From positions 1 to 6,298 of the forward strand of contig CALFYA010000264.1 in assembly GCA_937952925.1 (NCBI GenBank): a DNA stretch of 6,298 bases. Direction: 5' to 3'. Every line of letters starts with the position of its first letter. Within the stretch, counting starts at the first letter, position 1. Source of the DNA: an uncultured Moraxellaceae bacterium. GTDB lineage: Bacteria; Pseudomonadota; Gammaproteobacteria; Pseudomonadales; Moraxellaceae. This document shows, piece after piece, positions 1 through 6,222 of this stretch. The notes under the pieces were generated by a model. It did no database searches. It had not been told where the DNA came from and saw nothing but the letters and a program-made list of their open reading frames with translations. Made by a program: the position numbers and the translations under genes.

Positions 1-2325
1 GATTTGCTGGCGCAAGCGAGTGAGGGCAGATTGGCGCTGCATGATGGTCAACAGGTGACGGCGATTTGCCCCAATGATATTGCTGTGCTCGGCTATAGCA
101 ACCGTGAGCTGGATCAGGTGCAGCAGGTGCTGGCTGCTGCCGGTGTGCCCACCGCGCGACCCTCACGGCAAAGCGTGTTTGAAAGCGCAGTGGCGCAAGA
201 TGTGGCAGCGCTGCTGCAAGCGATGCTCACGCCGTATCACGAACAGCGCCTGCGCCGTGCGCTATCGGGGGTGGTGGGTGGCTGGACACTCGCCAAACTC
301 AATACTTTAGACAGCAACAGCCAATTGCTCGCTGAGCAACAAGCCGCATTTGCCGAAGAAGGCGTGGTGTGGCAACAGCAAGGCTTTTTGGCGGCATGGC
401 AACAACTCGCCGACCGTTTGGAGCTATATCCGCGACTCGCGCAACAAGCCCACGCCGAGCGGCATTTGATCAACCTGCGTCATTTGCTCGAACTGCTGCA
501 TGAACAAAGCGAATGGACTGCTGGTACCCATCATTTGCTGGCATGGCTGATGCGGCAAATCAGCCGCCCGATGCAGCGCGAGTGGGAAATGGAGCGCCGC
601 TTGCCGAGTCAAGCCGGTGTGCAACTGATGACCATCCACGCCTCCAAAGGTTTGGAGTTTGCAGTGGTGTTGGTGGTGGGGCTAGACAAACGTCGCCAGA
701 AAAAACGCGACGTGCAGTTTTTTATGCAGAGTCAGCAGCGCAAGATCAGCTTTGATTCTGATCAGCCAGATATCCAAGCCCAACACGACGAACGCGCCCA
801 AGCCGAACAACGCCGTTTGGCCTATGTGGCGCTCACCCGTGCTTCGCATCGTTTGTATGTGATGATCAATCCACTCAGCACCAAAAAACTCGCCAGCAAT
901 TACTATGAATCAGTGCTGCGCTATTGGCTCGGTGAGGAGGTCGCGCAAGTGGCTGATGGTCATGTGCAGATGCGCTATAGCGCGGCACTGCAACATGCGC
1001 CAGATTTTCAATATCGGCGCAATATCCCTGCACAAACCTTGTTGTGTCGTCCGTTACCACAGCGCCGCTTTGCCAGTTGGGGCATCACCAGTTTTAGCGC
1101 CATGATCCGCGAACACGATGCGCAATACATCAGCCGCGCCGTTGAGCAACCCGACTACGATCAAGATGTGGACGACAGCGATGAGCTTGCTGTGGATGAT
1201 GTCGCCGTCGTGCCTTCGATACCCGCCAGTATTCCGCTACGCGTGCTGCAAAAAATCTTGGAGCCGTTACCACCGCTCGACGCCGATGCTTTTGATTTGA
1301 CCCCGCCCAGCGATTGGCATACTGCACCAGATGCGACCGAGCACGAGGTGTATTTTGAGCGCGATGACGAATGGCGCGATCAAGCCAGCTTTGATTTTGC
1401 CGATCTTGAACAGCCGCATCAGACCATCGAGGATCAAGCGTTTTATTTTGAGATTGCGCCGAGTGCGATCAGTGCTGCGCCAGTGATGATCCCGATGGAC
1501 GAAGCAGAGCTGTGGCTCGAGCGTGAGCAAGCCTTGTGGGCAGAAGATGTGGAAGAGCTAGAACTGCCCAGTCCACTCGAAGCCTATGCCGCCGATGATC
1601 GCGCGCGTTTTGAGTTTCCACGCGGTACGACCAGCGGCAACTGTTTGCATAAAATTTTGGAATACCTTGATCCGAGCAAACCGGAGATTTGGCACGAAAC
1701 TTTTGCCAAACAAATGAAAGAACACGGCATTCAAGGTATTGATCCACATAGCCTAGTGCCGTGGTTTGAGCATATGTTGTATGCGCCGTTGCCAGCGGGT
1801 GCGCAGCTTGCCACGCTGGGCTTTCGTGAACGGGTGCGCGAGATGGAGTTTTATCTGTCCTTGCCGCACGGTGAAATCCAGCAAGAACGCTTGCGCCAAG
1901 TGCTGAGTGAACAACAGATTGAGATTGCAAGCCTACGGCAAACCCAAGGCGTGCGTTATCTCAAAGGCACGATGGATTTGGTCTATCAGCACCAAGGCCG
2001 GTTTTATGTGGCGGATTACAAAAGCAATTGGCTGGGCATAGATAAAAAACAAGGCCGCTTGCTGGATTATCACGTCAGTGTGTTGCCGCAAGCGATGCAG
2101 GCGCATCATTATGGACTACAAGCGGCGCTGTATTTGGTGGCCTTGCATCGGTATCTCAAAACCCGTGTGAGCAATTATCAGCCGGAGCAACAGCTTGGCG
2201 GTGCGGTGTATTTGTTTTTGCGTGGGATGCGGCGTGATCAAGCTGAGCAAGGGATCTGGCATTGGTGTCCGCCGGTGGCGTGGATTGAGCGGTTGGATGC
2301 AGCGCTGAATGGAGAACCCTCATGA
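1..2325 (+). CDS. recB: RecBCD enzyme subunit RecB, C-terminal part (5' end outside window)
   Basis: RecB is the 3'-5' helicase and nuclease subunit of RecBCD, which processes double-strand breaks for RecA loading and degrades foreign linear DNA in the cytoplasm. The frame is open through base 1, so the N-terminal part, including the Walker A motif, lies outside. Counting the first visible codon as residue 1, I see the UvrD-like motif MTIHASKGLEF (210-220), motif VI YVALTRA (275-281), and the RecB nuclease domain: FPRG followed by LH (His550), EMEFYL (614-619), KGTMDLV (655-661, Asp659), VADYKSNWLG (670-679, Asp672 and Lys674), and a QxxxY element (Gln707, Tyr711). These match the His-Asp-Asp-Lys active site known from E. 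coli RecB, so the nuclease looks intact. From memory of the E. coli protein, the domain linker (about residues 372-537) is far longer and very acidic here. The stop codon overlaps the recD start (ATGA). Identification is firm; the total length is unknown. Confidence 0.97.
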   Translation, partial: DLLAQASEGRLALHDGQQVTAICPNDIAVLGYSNRELDQVQQVLAAAGVPTARPSRQSVFESAVAQDVAALLQAMLTPYHEQRLRRALSGVVGGWTLAKLNTLDSNSQLLAEQQAAFAEEGVVWQQQGFLAAWQQLADRLELYPRLAQQAHAERHLINLRHLLELLHEQSEWTAGTHHLLAWLMRQISRPMQREWEMERRLPSQAGVQLMTIHASKGLEFAVVLVVGLDKRRQKKRDVQFFMQSQQRKISFDSDQPDIQAQHDERAQAEQRRLAYVALTRASHRLYVMINPLSTKKLASNYYESVLRYWLGEEVAQVADGHVQMRYSAALQHAPDFQYRRNIPAQTLLCRPLPQRRFASWGITSFSAMIREHDAQYISRAVEQPDYDQDVDDSDELAVDDVAVVPSIPASIPLRVLQKILEPLPPLDADAFDLTPPSDWHTAPDATEHEVYFERDDEWRDQASFDFADLEQPHQTIEDQAFYFEIAPSAISAAPVMIPMDEAELWLEREQALWAEDVEELELPSPLEAYAADDRARFEFPRGTTSGNCLHKILEYLDPSKPEIWHETFAKQMKEHGIQGIDPHSLVPWFEHMLYAPLPAGAQLATLGFRERVREMEFYLSLPHGEIQQERLRQVLSEQQIEIASLRQTQGVRYLKGTMDLVYQHQGRFYVADYKSNWLGIDKKQGRLLDYHVSVLPQAMQAHHYGLQAALYLVALHRYLKTRVSNYQPEQQLGGAVYLFLRGMRRDQAEQGIWHWCPPVAWIERLDAALNGEPS

Positions 2326-4046
2326 TCAATGATCTCGATATCAACGATTTGCTGATGGAAGCCAGCCGAGAGCAGGTCGAAGACGAGGATGTGGTGTCTG
2401 AGCCTTGGATCAACACAATCGACGAGCCAGCGCCGTGGTATGCCCAGCTTGCTGAGTCTTTATTGGCGTTGCATCCACAGACTGAACCTCGCCTAGCCTT
2501 AGATTTGTCTAACCTGATCATCCAATTGGGCAGTGCGCTTGAGCAAGGCCATACCTGTGTGGTGGGTAGTGAGCTGCCGCTGCATCCGCTGTGGGTGGAG
2601 GCCACGCAAGCCAGTAGCCAAGCTGCCCCGTTGGTGCGTGATGCGGCGCGCTGGTATTTTTGGCGGCAATGGCAAGAAGAGCGCAGCTTGGCGCTGCAAC
2701 TGATCCAGCTCCTGCGCCCGATGCCTGCGGTGACGGTGCAGATTGAGGATGCCGATCAAGCCAACCCCTTGCAGCGCCAAGCGATTGCATTGGCAGCGCG
2801 TTATCCGTTTAGCTTGATCACTGGTGGGCCGGGTACCGGCAAAACCTTTACGCTGGTGCGGATTGTACGGGCGCTGCAAGCGGCTGATGCGCAGATTCGG
2901 ATTGCACTCGCTGCCCCCACCGGCAAAGCGGCACAGCGCATGCAAAGCGTGCTGGCGGCTGAGTTTGCCGCAGCAGGCATTGCGTTTGATCAAATCCAAA
3001 CCGCACAAACCGTGCATCGTCTGCTCGGACTTGGCGGCGGGACAGCCAAATATCACGCTGGCAACCCATTACCGTTTGATTTGATCATCATTGATGAATG
3101 CTCGATGCTGGATTTGGCCTTGGCCAGTCAGTTATTTGCCGCGATTGCCCAAGGCACCCGCTTGATTTTGCTGGGGGATGCCGATCAGTTGGCGGCGGTG
3201 GATGCTGGTGCGGTGCTGGCTGATTTGAGCTGGGCGGAACCCTTACAGCCGTTTCATGTGCGCCTTGAAGAAAGCCGCCGTTTTGCCGCAGATCGTGGCA
3301 TTGGTTTATTGGCGACTGCGGTGCGCCATGATGATCGGCAGGCCATCCGCCGCGCCCTACAAGGTGATCCGGCAGGGCAAGTGTATGCCCACCAACCCAA
3401 CAGCAGCCAACCGCAACAGACCTTTGATGCGCTATGGCAAGGCTATCAGCCGTATGTCGAGGCGTTACAGCGTGGTGCGCCACCGGCTGAGTTGTTTACG
3501 GCCTTTGATCGCTATCGGATTTTGTGTGCGCAAAAATCCGGCTTATTTGGCGTGCAGGCGATCAACCATGCGATGAGCGAACGACTCCAGCGAGCCTTGT
3601 CGCTGCGGCTTGGGCGAGGGCAGCAGTGGTTTTGTGGCAGGCCGCTGATGATCACCCGCAATGATTATGGGCTACGCCTGTCCAACGGCGACATTGGCTT
3701 ATGTTTGCCCGATGACACCGGTATGTATTGGGTGCATTTTCCGCATTTGCCGCAGCCGATCAGTGTCAATCGCTTCTCGCCGGAGCAACTCGATACCGCA
3801 TTTGCGCTGACCATCCACAAATCACAAGGCTCGGAATTTGAACGGGTGGCGATGGTGCTGGAGCGCCGCCAACAGCAAACCTTGAGCCGTGAGTTGGTGT
3901 ATACCGCGATCACCCGTGCACGCTCACGGATTGATGTGTGGGCAGAGCGGCAAGTGCTGCTGTATGCCGTACAACACCAAAGCCAACGGCAAACCGGTCT
4001 GTCGATGCAGATTGCCCGTGAGCTGTCGGCGCAAGGACACGCCTAA
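2322..4046 (+). CDS. recD: RecBCD enzyme subunit RecD (5'-3' helicase)
   Basis: RecD is the fast 5'-3' superfamily 1B helicase of RecBCD; it also controls RecB nuclease activity. The 574-residue protein has the full motif set in order: Walker A GGPGTGKT (168-175), motif Ia APTGKAAQRM (198-207), VHRLLG (231-236), Walker B IIIDECSM (255-262), motif III LGDADQLAAV (284-293), the arginine-bearing LEESRRF (315-321), motif V TIHKSQGSEF (497-506) and motif VI VYTAITRAR (526-534). The usual E. coli length is 608 residues. Two differences stand out against my recollection of that protein: an acidic N-terminal tail (residues 1-40), and a segment between AGAVLADL and ESRRF about 25-30 residues shorter. 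The start at 2322 is supported by GGAG at 2311-2314 with 7-base spacing and by the ATGA overlap with recB, which implies translational coupling. Walker B has Cys where E. coli has Ala (DECSM), probably harmless. Confidence 0.97.
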   Translation: MINDLDINDLLMEASREQVEDEDVVSEPWINTIDEPAPWYAQLAESLLALHPQTEPRLALDLSNLIIQLGSALEQGHTCVVGSELPLHPLWVEATQASSQAAPLVRDAARWYFWRQWQEERSLALQLIQLLRPMPAVTVQIEDADQANPLQRQAIALAARYPFSLITGGPGTGKTFTLVRIVRALQAADAQIRIALAAPTGKAAQRMQSVLAAEFAAAGIAFDQIQTAQTVHRLLGLGGGTAKYHAGNPLPFDLIIIDECSMLDLALASQLFAAIAQGTRLILLGDADQLAAVDAGAVLADLSWAEPLQPFHVRLEESRRFAADRGIGLLATAVRHDDRQAIRRALQGDPAGQVYAHQPNSSQPQQTFDALWQGYQPYVEALQRGAPPAELFTAFDRYRILCAQKSGLFGVQAINHAMSERLQRALSLRLGRGQQWFCGRPLMITRNDYGLRLSNGDIGLCLPDDTGMYWVHFPHLPQPISVNRFSPEQLDTAFALTIHKSQGSEFERVAMVLERRQQQTLSRELVYTAITRARSRIDVWAERQVLLYAVQHQSQRQTGLSMQIARELSAQGHA

Positions 4047-4829
4047 ATGTGGGAATGGATCGAACAGGGGTGGTATTGGCTGGCGGTGTTGGCCTTTTGC
4101 GCCGGTCTGATTGATGCGGCGGTGGGTGGGGGTGGGCTGATCCAAATACCGGCGCTGTTTAGTGCTTTTCCGCAGACCAACGCGGCAACCTTGTTTGGTA
4201 CCAATAAATTCGCCTCAATGGTGGGGACAAGCAGCGCGGTGTGGTCGTATTTGCGCCGTGTTCGCTTGCCTTGGGGTGTGATTGCACCGGCGATGCTGGC
4301 GGCGTTTGTCTGCTCGTTTGCAGGAGCAGCGACGGTAGCGTTGATTCCGCGCCAAGTGTTGCAGCCGATTGTGCTGGTGCTGCTGATCATCATGGCGGTA
4401 TATACCTTATGGAAAAAGGATTTTGGTCGGCTACATCTGCCTACTGCCGTAGGAACCCGTGAGCGCGTCTTGGCGGTGGTGGCAGGGGGCGTGATTGGTT
4501 TTTATGATGGTTTATTTGGGCCGGGTACAGGCAGTTTTCTGATTTTTGTATTTATCCGCTTGTTTGCTTTTGATTTTATCCATGCGTCGGCATCTGCTAA
4601 ATTGGTTAATTTATCCACCAATATTGCCGCACTGGCCTTTTTTGTGCCCAACGGTCATGTGCTGTGGCAGATCGCGCTGGTGATGGCGCTGTGTAATATG
4701 GCGGGGGCGTTGGTGGGGACGCAATTGGCATTGCGGCAAGGGACGGGTTTTATTCGCGTGCTATTTTTGCTGCTTTTGGTGGTGTTGATTGGGCGGATGG
4801 CATGGGGGATGTTCACGCCATCGATCTAG
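4047..4829 (+). CDS. TSUP (TauE/SafE) family membrane transporter, YfcA-like
   Basis: This is a 260-residue integral inner-membrane protein of the TSUP family. Some members export sulfite, sulfoacetate or related organosulfur anions, but the substrate cannot be read from this sequence. The family's two internally related halves are both visible: the first has AGLIDAAVGGGGLIQIP (19-35) and GTNK (51-54), the second has GFYDGLFGPGTGSF (151-164) and KLVNLSTNIAAL (185-196). About eight hydrophobic segments alternate with short basic loops (for example YLRRVR at 68-73 and LWKKDF at 121-126). The glycine-rich signatures and the length closely resemble E. coli YfcA. The start codon directly follows the recD stop codon; AAGGA at 4033-4037 lies inside the end of recD, nine bases upstream. 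The gene is therefore probably cotranscribed and coupled with recBD, although no functional link to DNA repair is evident. No terminator is visible in the 13 bases before the convergent hydrolase gene. Confidence 0.92.
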   Translation: MWEWIEQGWYWLAVLAFCAGLIDAAVGGGGLIQIPALFSAFPQTNAATLFGTNKFASMVGTSSAVWSYLRRVRLPWGVIAPAMLAAFVCSFAGAATVALIPRQVLQPIVLVLLIIMAVYTLWKKDFGRLHLPTAVGTRERVLAVVAGGVIGFYDGLFGPGTGSFLIFVFIRLFAFDFIHASASAKLVNLSTNIAALAFFVPNGHVLWQIALVMALCNMAGALVGTQLALRQGTGFIRVLFLLLLVVLIGRMAWGMFTPSI

Positions 4830-4842
4830 GATCTGTTGATGT

Positions 4843-5724
4843 TTAACGCTGCCGAGGGAAGTGCAATTTGCCAAGGATCGGTACCAGCATCGGCTCACAA
4901 CCGGCATCACGGATTTCTTGCAAAAATTCCGCAAGCTGCACATCGGGCAACAAATCTGGCGTGTCTTCAAGTGGGGTGATCATGGTGTCCCAATGACACG
5001 GCACAATCCATTTGGGTTGCAACAAGCGCACCACATCACGCACATAGTTCGGGCGATGTTTGCGACCAATCGCACACAAGCACACCACATCGGCGCTTTG
5101 CCCTGCCAGCTCATCATTGAGAAAATCTGCCGAATCAATATGCACGATCTTGAGGCCACGGGTATCGACCACCCAATTGAGCACCAAACCATGCTTGAGT
5201 TGGTGAAAGCGTGGCGGCCACGGCGGTGGCTCGGTGATATCGCCCGCAAGGGGCACTTTGCCAAACAAAGCTTTGCCATGAATCGACGGCAAACCGCGTA
5301 CCGTCCATGTACCGCTGGCAATGTCTTCACGCCCGTTAGTTTCGACCAATTGTGCTTCGGGCAGGCCAGCCGCCAGCCCAACCATCTTGGTGGCGCGTGA
5401 GCCAATCAAACGTGCGCCGGTTTGTTTACACAGGTCTGGTGCGTCCAAAATATGATCGTAATGCGCATGCCCAATCAGCACATCGTCGGCGTGTGGGATG
5501 ATTTTTTGAATCAACGCAGTATTGGGCTGCAACGGTTTGGTCAGGGTGGTTTTGAAATCTGGGCGACTGAGATACGGATCAAGCACAATGGTGCGCTCAG
5601 GGTGCCGAATCACAAAGCCAGCCGTGCCCAAATATTGCAGCTCCACACTGTCTGTGGTGGGAATGGTGGGGGCGCAATACCAAGCCGGATCAGGCTGTTT
5701 GAATAAAATCTGACGAATCTTCAT
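4843..5724 (-). CDS. MBL-fold metallo-hydrolase (UlaG/NAPE-PLD-like), function unknown
   Basis: The 293-residue protein has the metallo-beta-lactamase fold signature. Its N-terminus has the strand-turn-strand pattern LQYLGTAGFVIR (29-40) followed by TIVLDPYLSRP (45-55), typical of the UlaG/NAPE-PLD-like branch. The metal-binding motif HAHYDH spans 86-91 (His86, His88, Asp90, His91). Further probable ligands are His149 (SIHGK), Asp197 in HIDSAD and His244 in VPCHWD. A two-zinc or other dinuclear hydrolase centre is therefore likely intact. There is no signal peptide or membrane segment, so it should be cytoplasmic. The substrate is unknown; phosphodiester, lactone and phospholipid hydrolysis all occur in relatives. 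The frame stays open upstream to 5859, but I chose the ATG at 5724 because CTCC at 5732-5735 reads as a GGAG ribosome binding site with 7-base spacing, and because the upstream 45 residues do not resemble the family. It is convergent with the transporter and divergent from the small peptide gene. Confidence 0.9.
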   Translation of the reverse strand: MKIRQILFKQPDPAWYCAPTIPTTDSVELQYLGTAGFVIRHPERTIVLDPYLSRPDFKTTLTKPLQPNTALIQKIIPHADDVLIGHAHYDHILDAPDLCKQTGARLIGSRATKMVGLAAGLPEAQLVETNGREDIASGTWTVRGLPSIHGKALFGKVPLAGDITEPPPWPPRFHQLKHGLVLNWVVDTRGLKIVHIDSADFLNDELAGQSADVVCLCAIGRKHRPNYVRDVVRLLQPKWIVPCHWDTMITPLEDTPDLLPDVQLAEFLQEIRDAGCEPMLVPILGKLHFPRQR

Positions 5725-5731
5725 GGTGACA

Positions 5732-5735
5732 CTCC
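5732..5735 (-). promoter_or_regulatory. Ribosome binding site of the MBL-fold hydrolase gene
   Basis: Read on the minus strand this is GGAG, seven bases before the ATG at 5724. It decides the start, since the reading frame stays open for 45 further codons upstream. Confidence 0.75.
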
Positions 5736-5793
5736 ATTTTGCGCCCATATCAACAGCGTTTGAGCATACACGAAAAAAATGACAACGCGAGTG

Positions 5794-5809
5794 TGTGAAA
5801 TCGATCAAA
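5794..5809. promoter_or_regulatory. Possible CRP/Vfr-like operator
   Basis: The sequence TGTGA-AATCGA-TCAAA matches the TGTGA-N6-TCACA consensus in nine of ten conserved bases. It lies 70-85 bases upstream of the hydrolase start and about 160 bases upstream of the peptide start. A single match of this quality can occur by chance, so it is only a candidate. Confidence 0.25.
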
Positions 5810-5879
5810 ATTCGAACGGTGAACTTGTGGGTGATTTGGCGTTTTGCATTACATTTCATCGGTTTTTTCGATTTTAGAC

Positions 5880-5907
5880 TTGTGCGAATAATAAAATGAA
5901 TTATCTT
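5880..5907 (+). promoter_or_regulatory. Possible sigma-70 promoter of the double-glycine peptide gene
   Basis: TTGTGC (5880-5885) and TATCTT (5902-5907) are separated by 16 bases and lie in the most AT-rich part of the region, about 60 bases before the ATG at 5969. Both hexamers are weak matches, and AATAAT (5887-5892) is an alternative -10 element. A palindrome (AAATGAA 5894-5900, TTCATTT 5907-5913) overlaps the proposed -10 and could be an operator. Confidence 0.25.
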
Positions 5908-5957
5908 TCATTTATTGCGTTGTCAGGCGATCACGCAAGAATCAAAGCCAATCCATT

Positions 5958-5961
5958 GGAG
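5958..5961 (+). promoter_or_regulatory. Ribosome binding site of the double-glycine peptide gene
   Basis: GGAG stands seven bases before the ATG at 5969, with an A-rich spacer. It fixes the start of the leader peptide at exactly 15 residues before the Gly-Gly cleavage site and argues against the TTG codon at 5915. Confidence 0.8.
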
Positions 5962-5968
5962 AAAAAAG

Positions 5969-6175
5969 ATGCAAACATTGACCCCTCAAGAAATCGAACT
6001 GGTGAGCGGTGGTGCATGGGAACTCGACCCTGAACTCGGTCTATTTCCGCGTACTGGCATTGCCCTGATCGACAAAATCCACGCCAATGAGTGGAACAGC
6101 TACGGCAAGTATTTGTACGCGGGTGCAACCTATGCGCTAGGTTTGCTCGGCAGCAAAGACCAGCCAACCACTTAA
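5969..6175 (+). CDS. Small double-glycine leader peptide precursor (bacteriocin/microcin-like or signalling peptide)
   Basis: The 68-residue product begins with MQTLTPQEIELVSGG, a canonical double-glycine leader. Relative to the cleavage point it has Gly-1, Gly-2, Val-4, Ile-7, Glu-8, Thr-11 and Leu-12, fitting the known L-(S/T)-x2-E-(L/I)-x2-(hydrophobic)-x-G-G pattern. Such leaders are recognised and cut by C39 peptidase domains of ABC exporters. The predicted mature part has 53 residues starting AWELDPELG. It has no cysteine, so lanthionine bridges and disulfides are excluded. It is slightly acidic (six Asp/Glu, four Lys/Arg), aromatic-rich in the middle (WNSYGKYLY at 42-50) and has a small-residue hydrophobic stretch AGATYALGLLG (51-61) before a polar tail. 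I do not recognise the core. There is no exporter, peptidase, modifying enzyme or evident immunity gene beside it. It appears monocistronic, with its own ribosome binding site and a strong terminator. Antibacterial, pheromone and other secreted roles are all possible. Confidence 0.75.
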   Translation: MQTLTPQEIELVSGGAWELDPELGLFPRTGIALIDKIHANEWNSYGKYLYAGATYALGLLGSKDQPTT

Positions 6176-6193
6176 TCGGTTTGGCGTGAGTGC

Positions 6194-6222
6194 AAAATCC
6201 CCATCCATTGATGGGGATTTTT
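6194..6222 (+). terminator. Strong intrinsic terminator after the peptide gene, possibly bidirectional
   Basis: A perfect 12-bp stem (6194-6205 pairing with 6210-6221, arms AAAATCCCCATC and GATGGGGATTTT) encloses the four-base loop CATT and runs into a T-rich tract (TTTTTGTTT from 6218). It starts 18 bases after the peptide stop codon. Because the outer stem is A/T pairs, the minus strand also ends in TTTT, so it could serve a convergent gene from the right. Confidence 0.9.

Larger units (their letters stand above)
5725..5968. other. AT-rich divergent intergenic region with two expected promoters
   Basis: This stretch separates two divergent genes and must contain the start signals of both unless one has a very long leader. 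It is visibly richer in A and T than the flanking genes, with runs such as CGAAAAAAATG near 5771-5781 and GGTTTTTTCG near 5861-5870. I see no convincing coding frame, tRNA or structured RNA. Candidate elements inside it are listed separately, all with low confidence. For the minus-strand hydrolase gene I found no sigma-70 pair with good spacing: TTGTCA-like and TATGCT-like hexamers occur close to the gene but are only about 11 bases apart. Confidence 0.6.

Noticed and set aside
1469..1930. 153-codon minus-strand frame inside recB
   Set aside because: It is antisense to the conserved RecB nuclease domain and shows no protein-like motif.
2499..3056. 185-codon minus-strand frame inside recD
   Set aside because: It is antisense to the RecD Walker A region; the composition (many Arg, His, Gln, Cys) is typical of a shadow frame.
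4801..4842. GATCTAGGATC imperfect palindrome near the transporter stop codon as a terminator
   Set aside because: The stem is too short and weak and is not followed by a T-tract on either strand.
4861..5400. 179-codon plus-strand frame antisense to the hydrolase gene
   Set aside because: It mirrors a gene with clear MBL-fold motifs, has no recognisable domain and no convincing ribosome binding site.
5725..5859. N-terminal extension of the hydrolase frame by 45 codons upstream of 5724
   Set aside because: The GGAG at 5732-5735 is correctly spaced for the ATG at 5724, the extension is rich in Cys, His and Arg without family resemblance, and it would consume the AT-rich intergenic region.
5915..5968. 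Longer version of the peptide gene starting at the TTG at 5915
   Set aside because: The internal ATG has a well-spaced ribosome binding site and gives a leader of standard length; the extra 18 residues do not fit a double-glycine leader.
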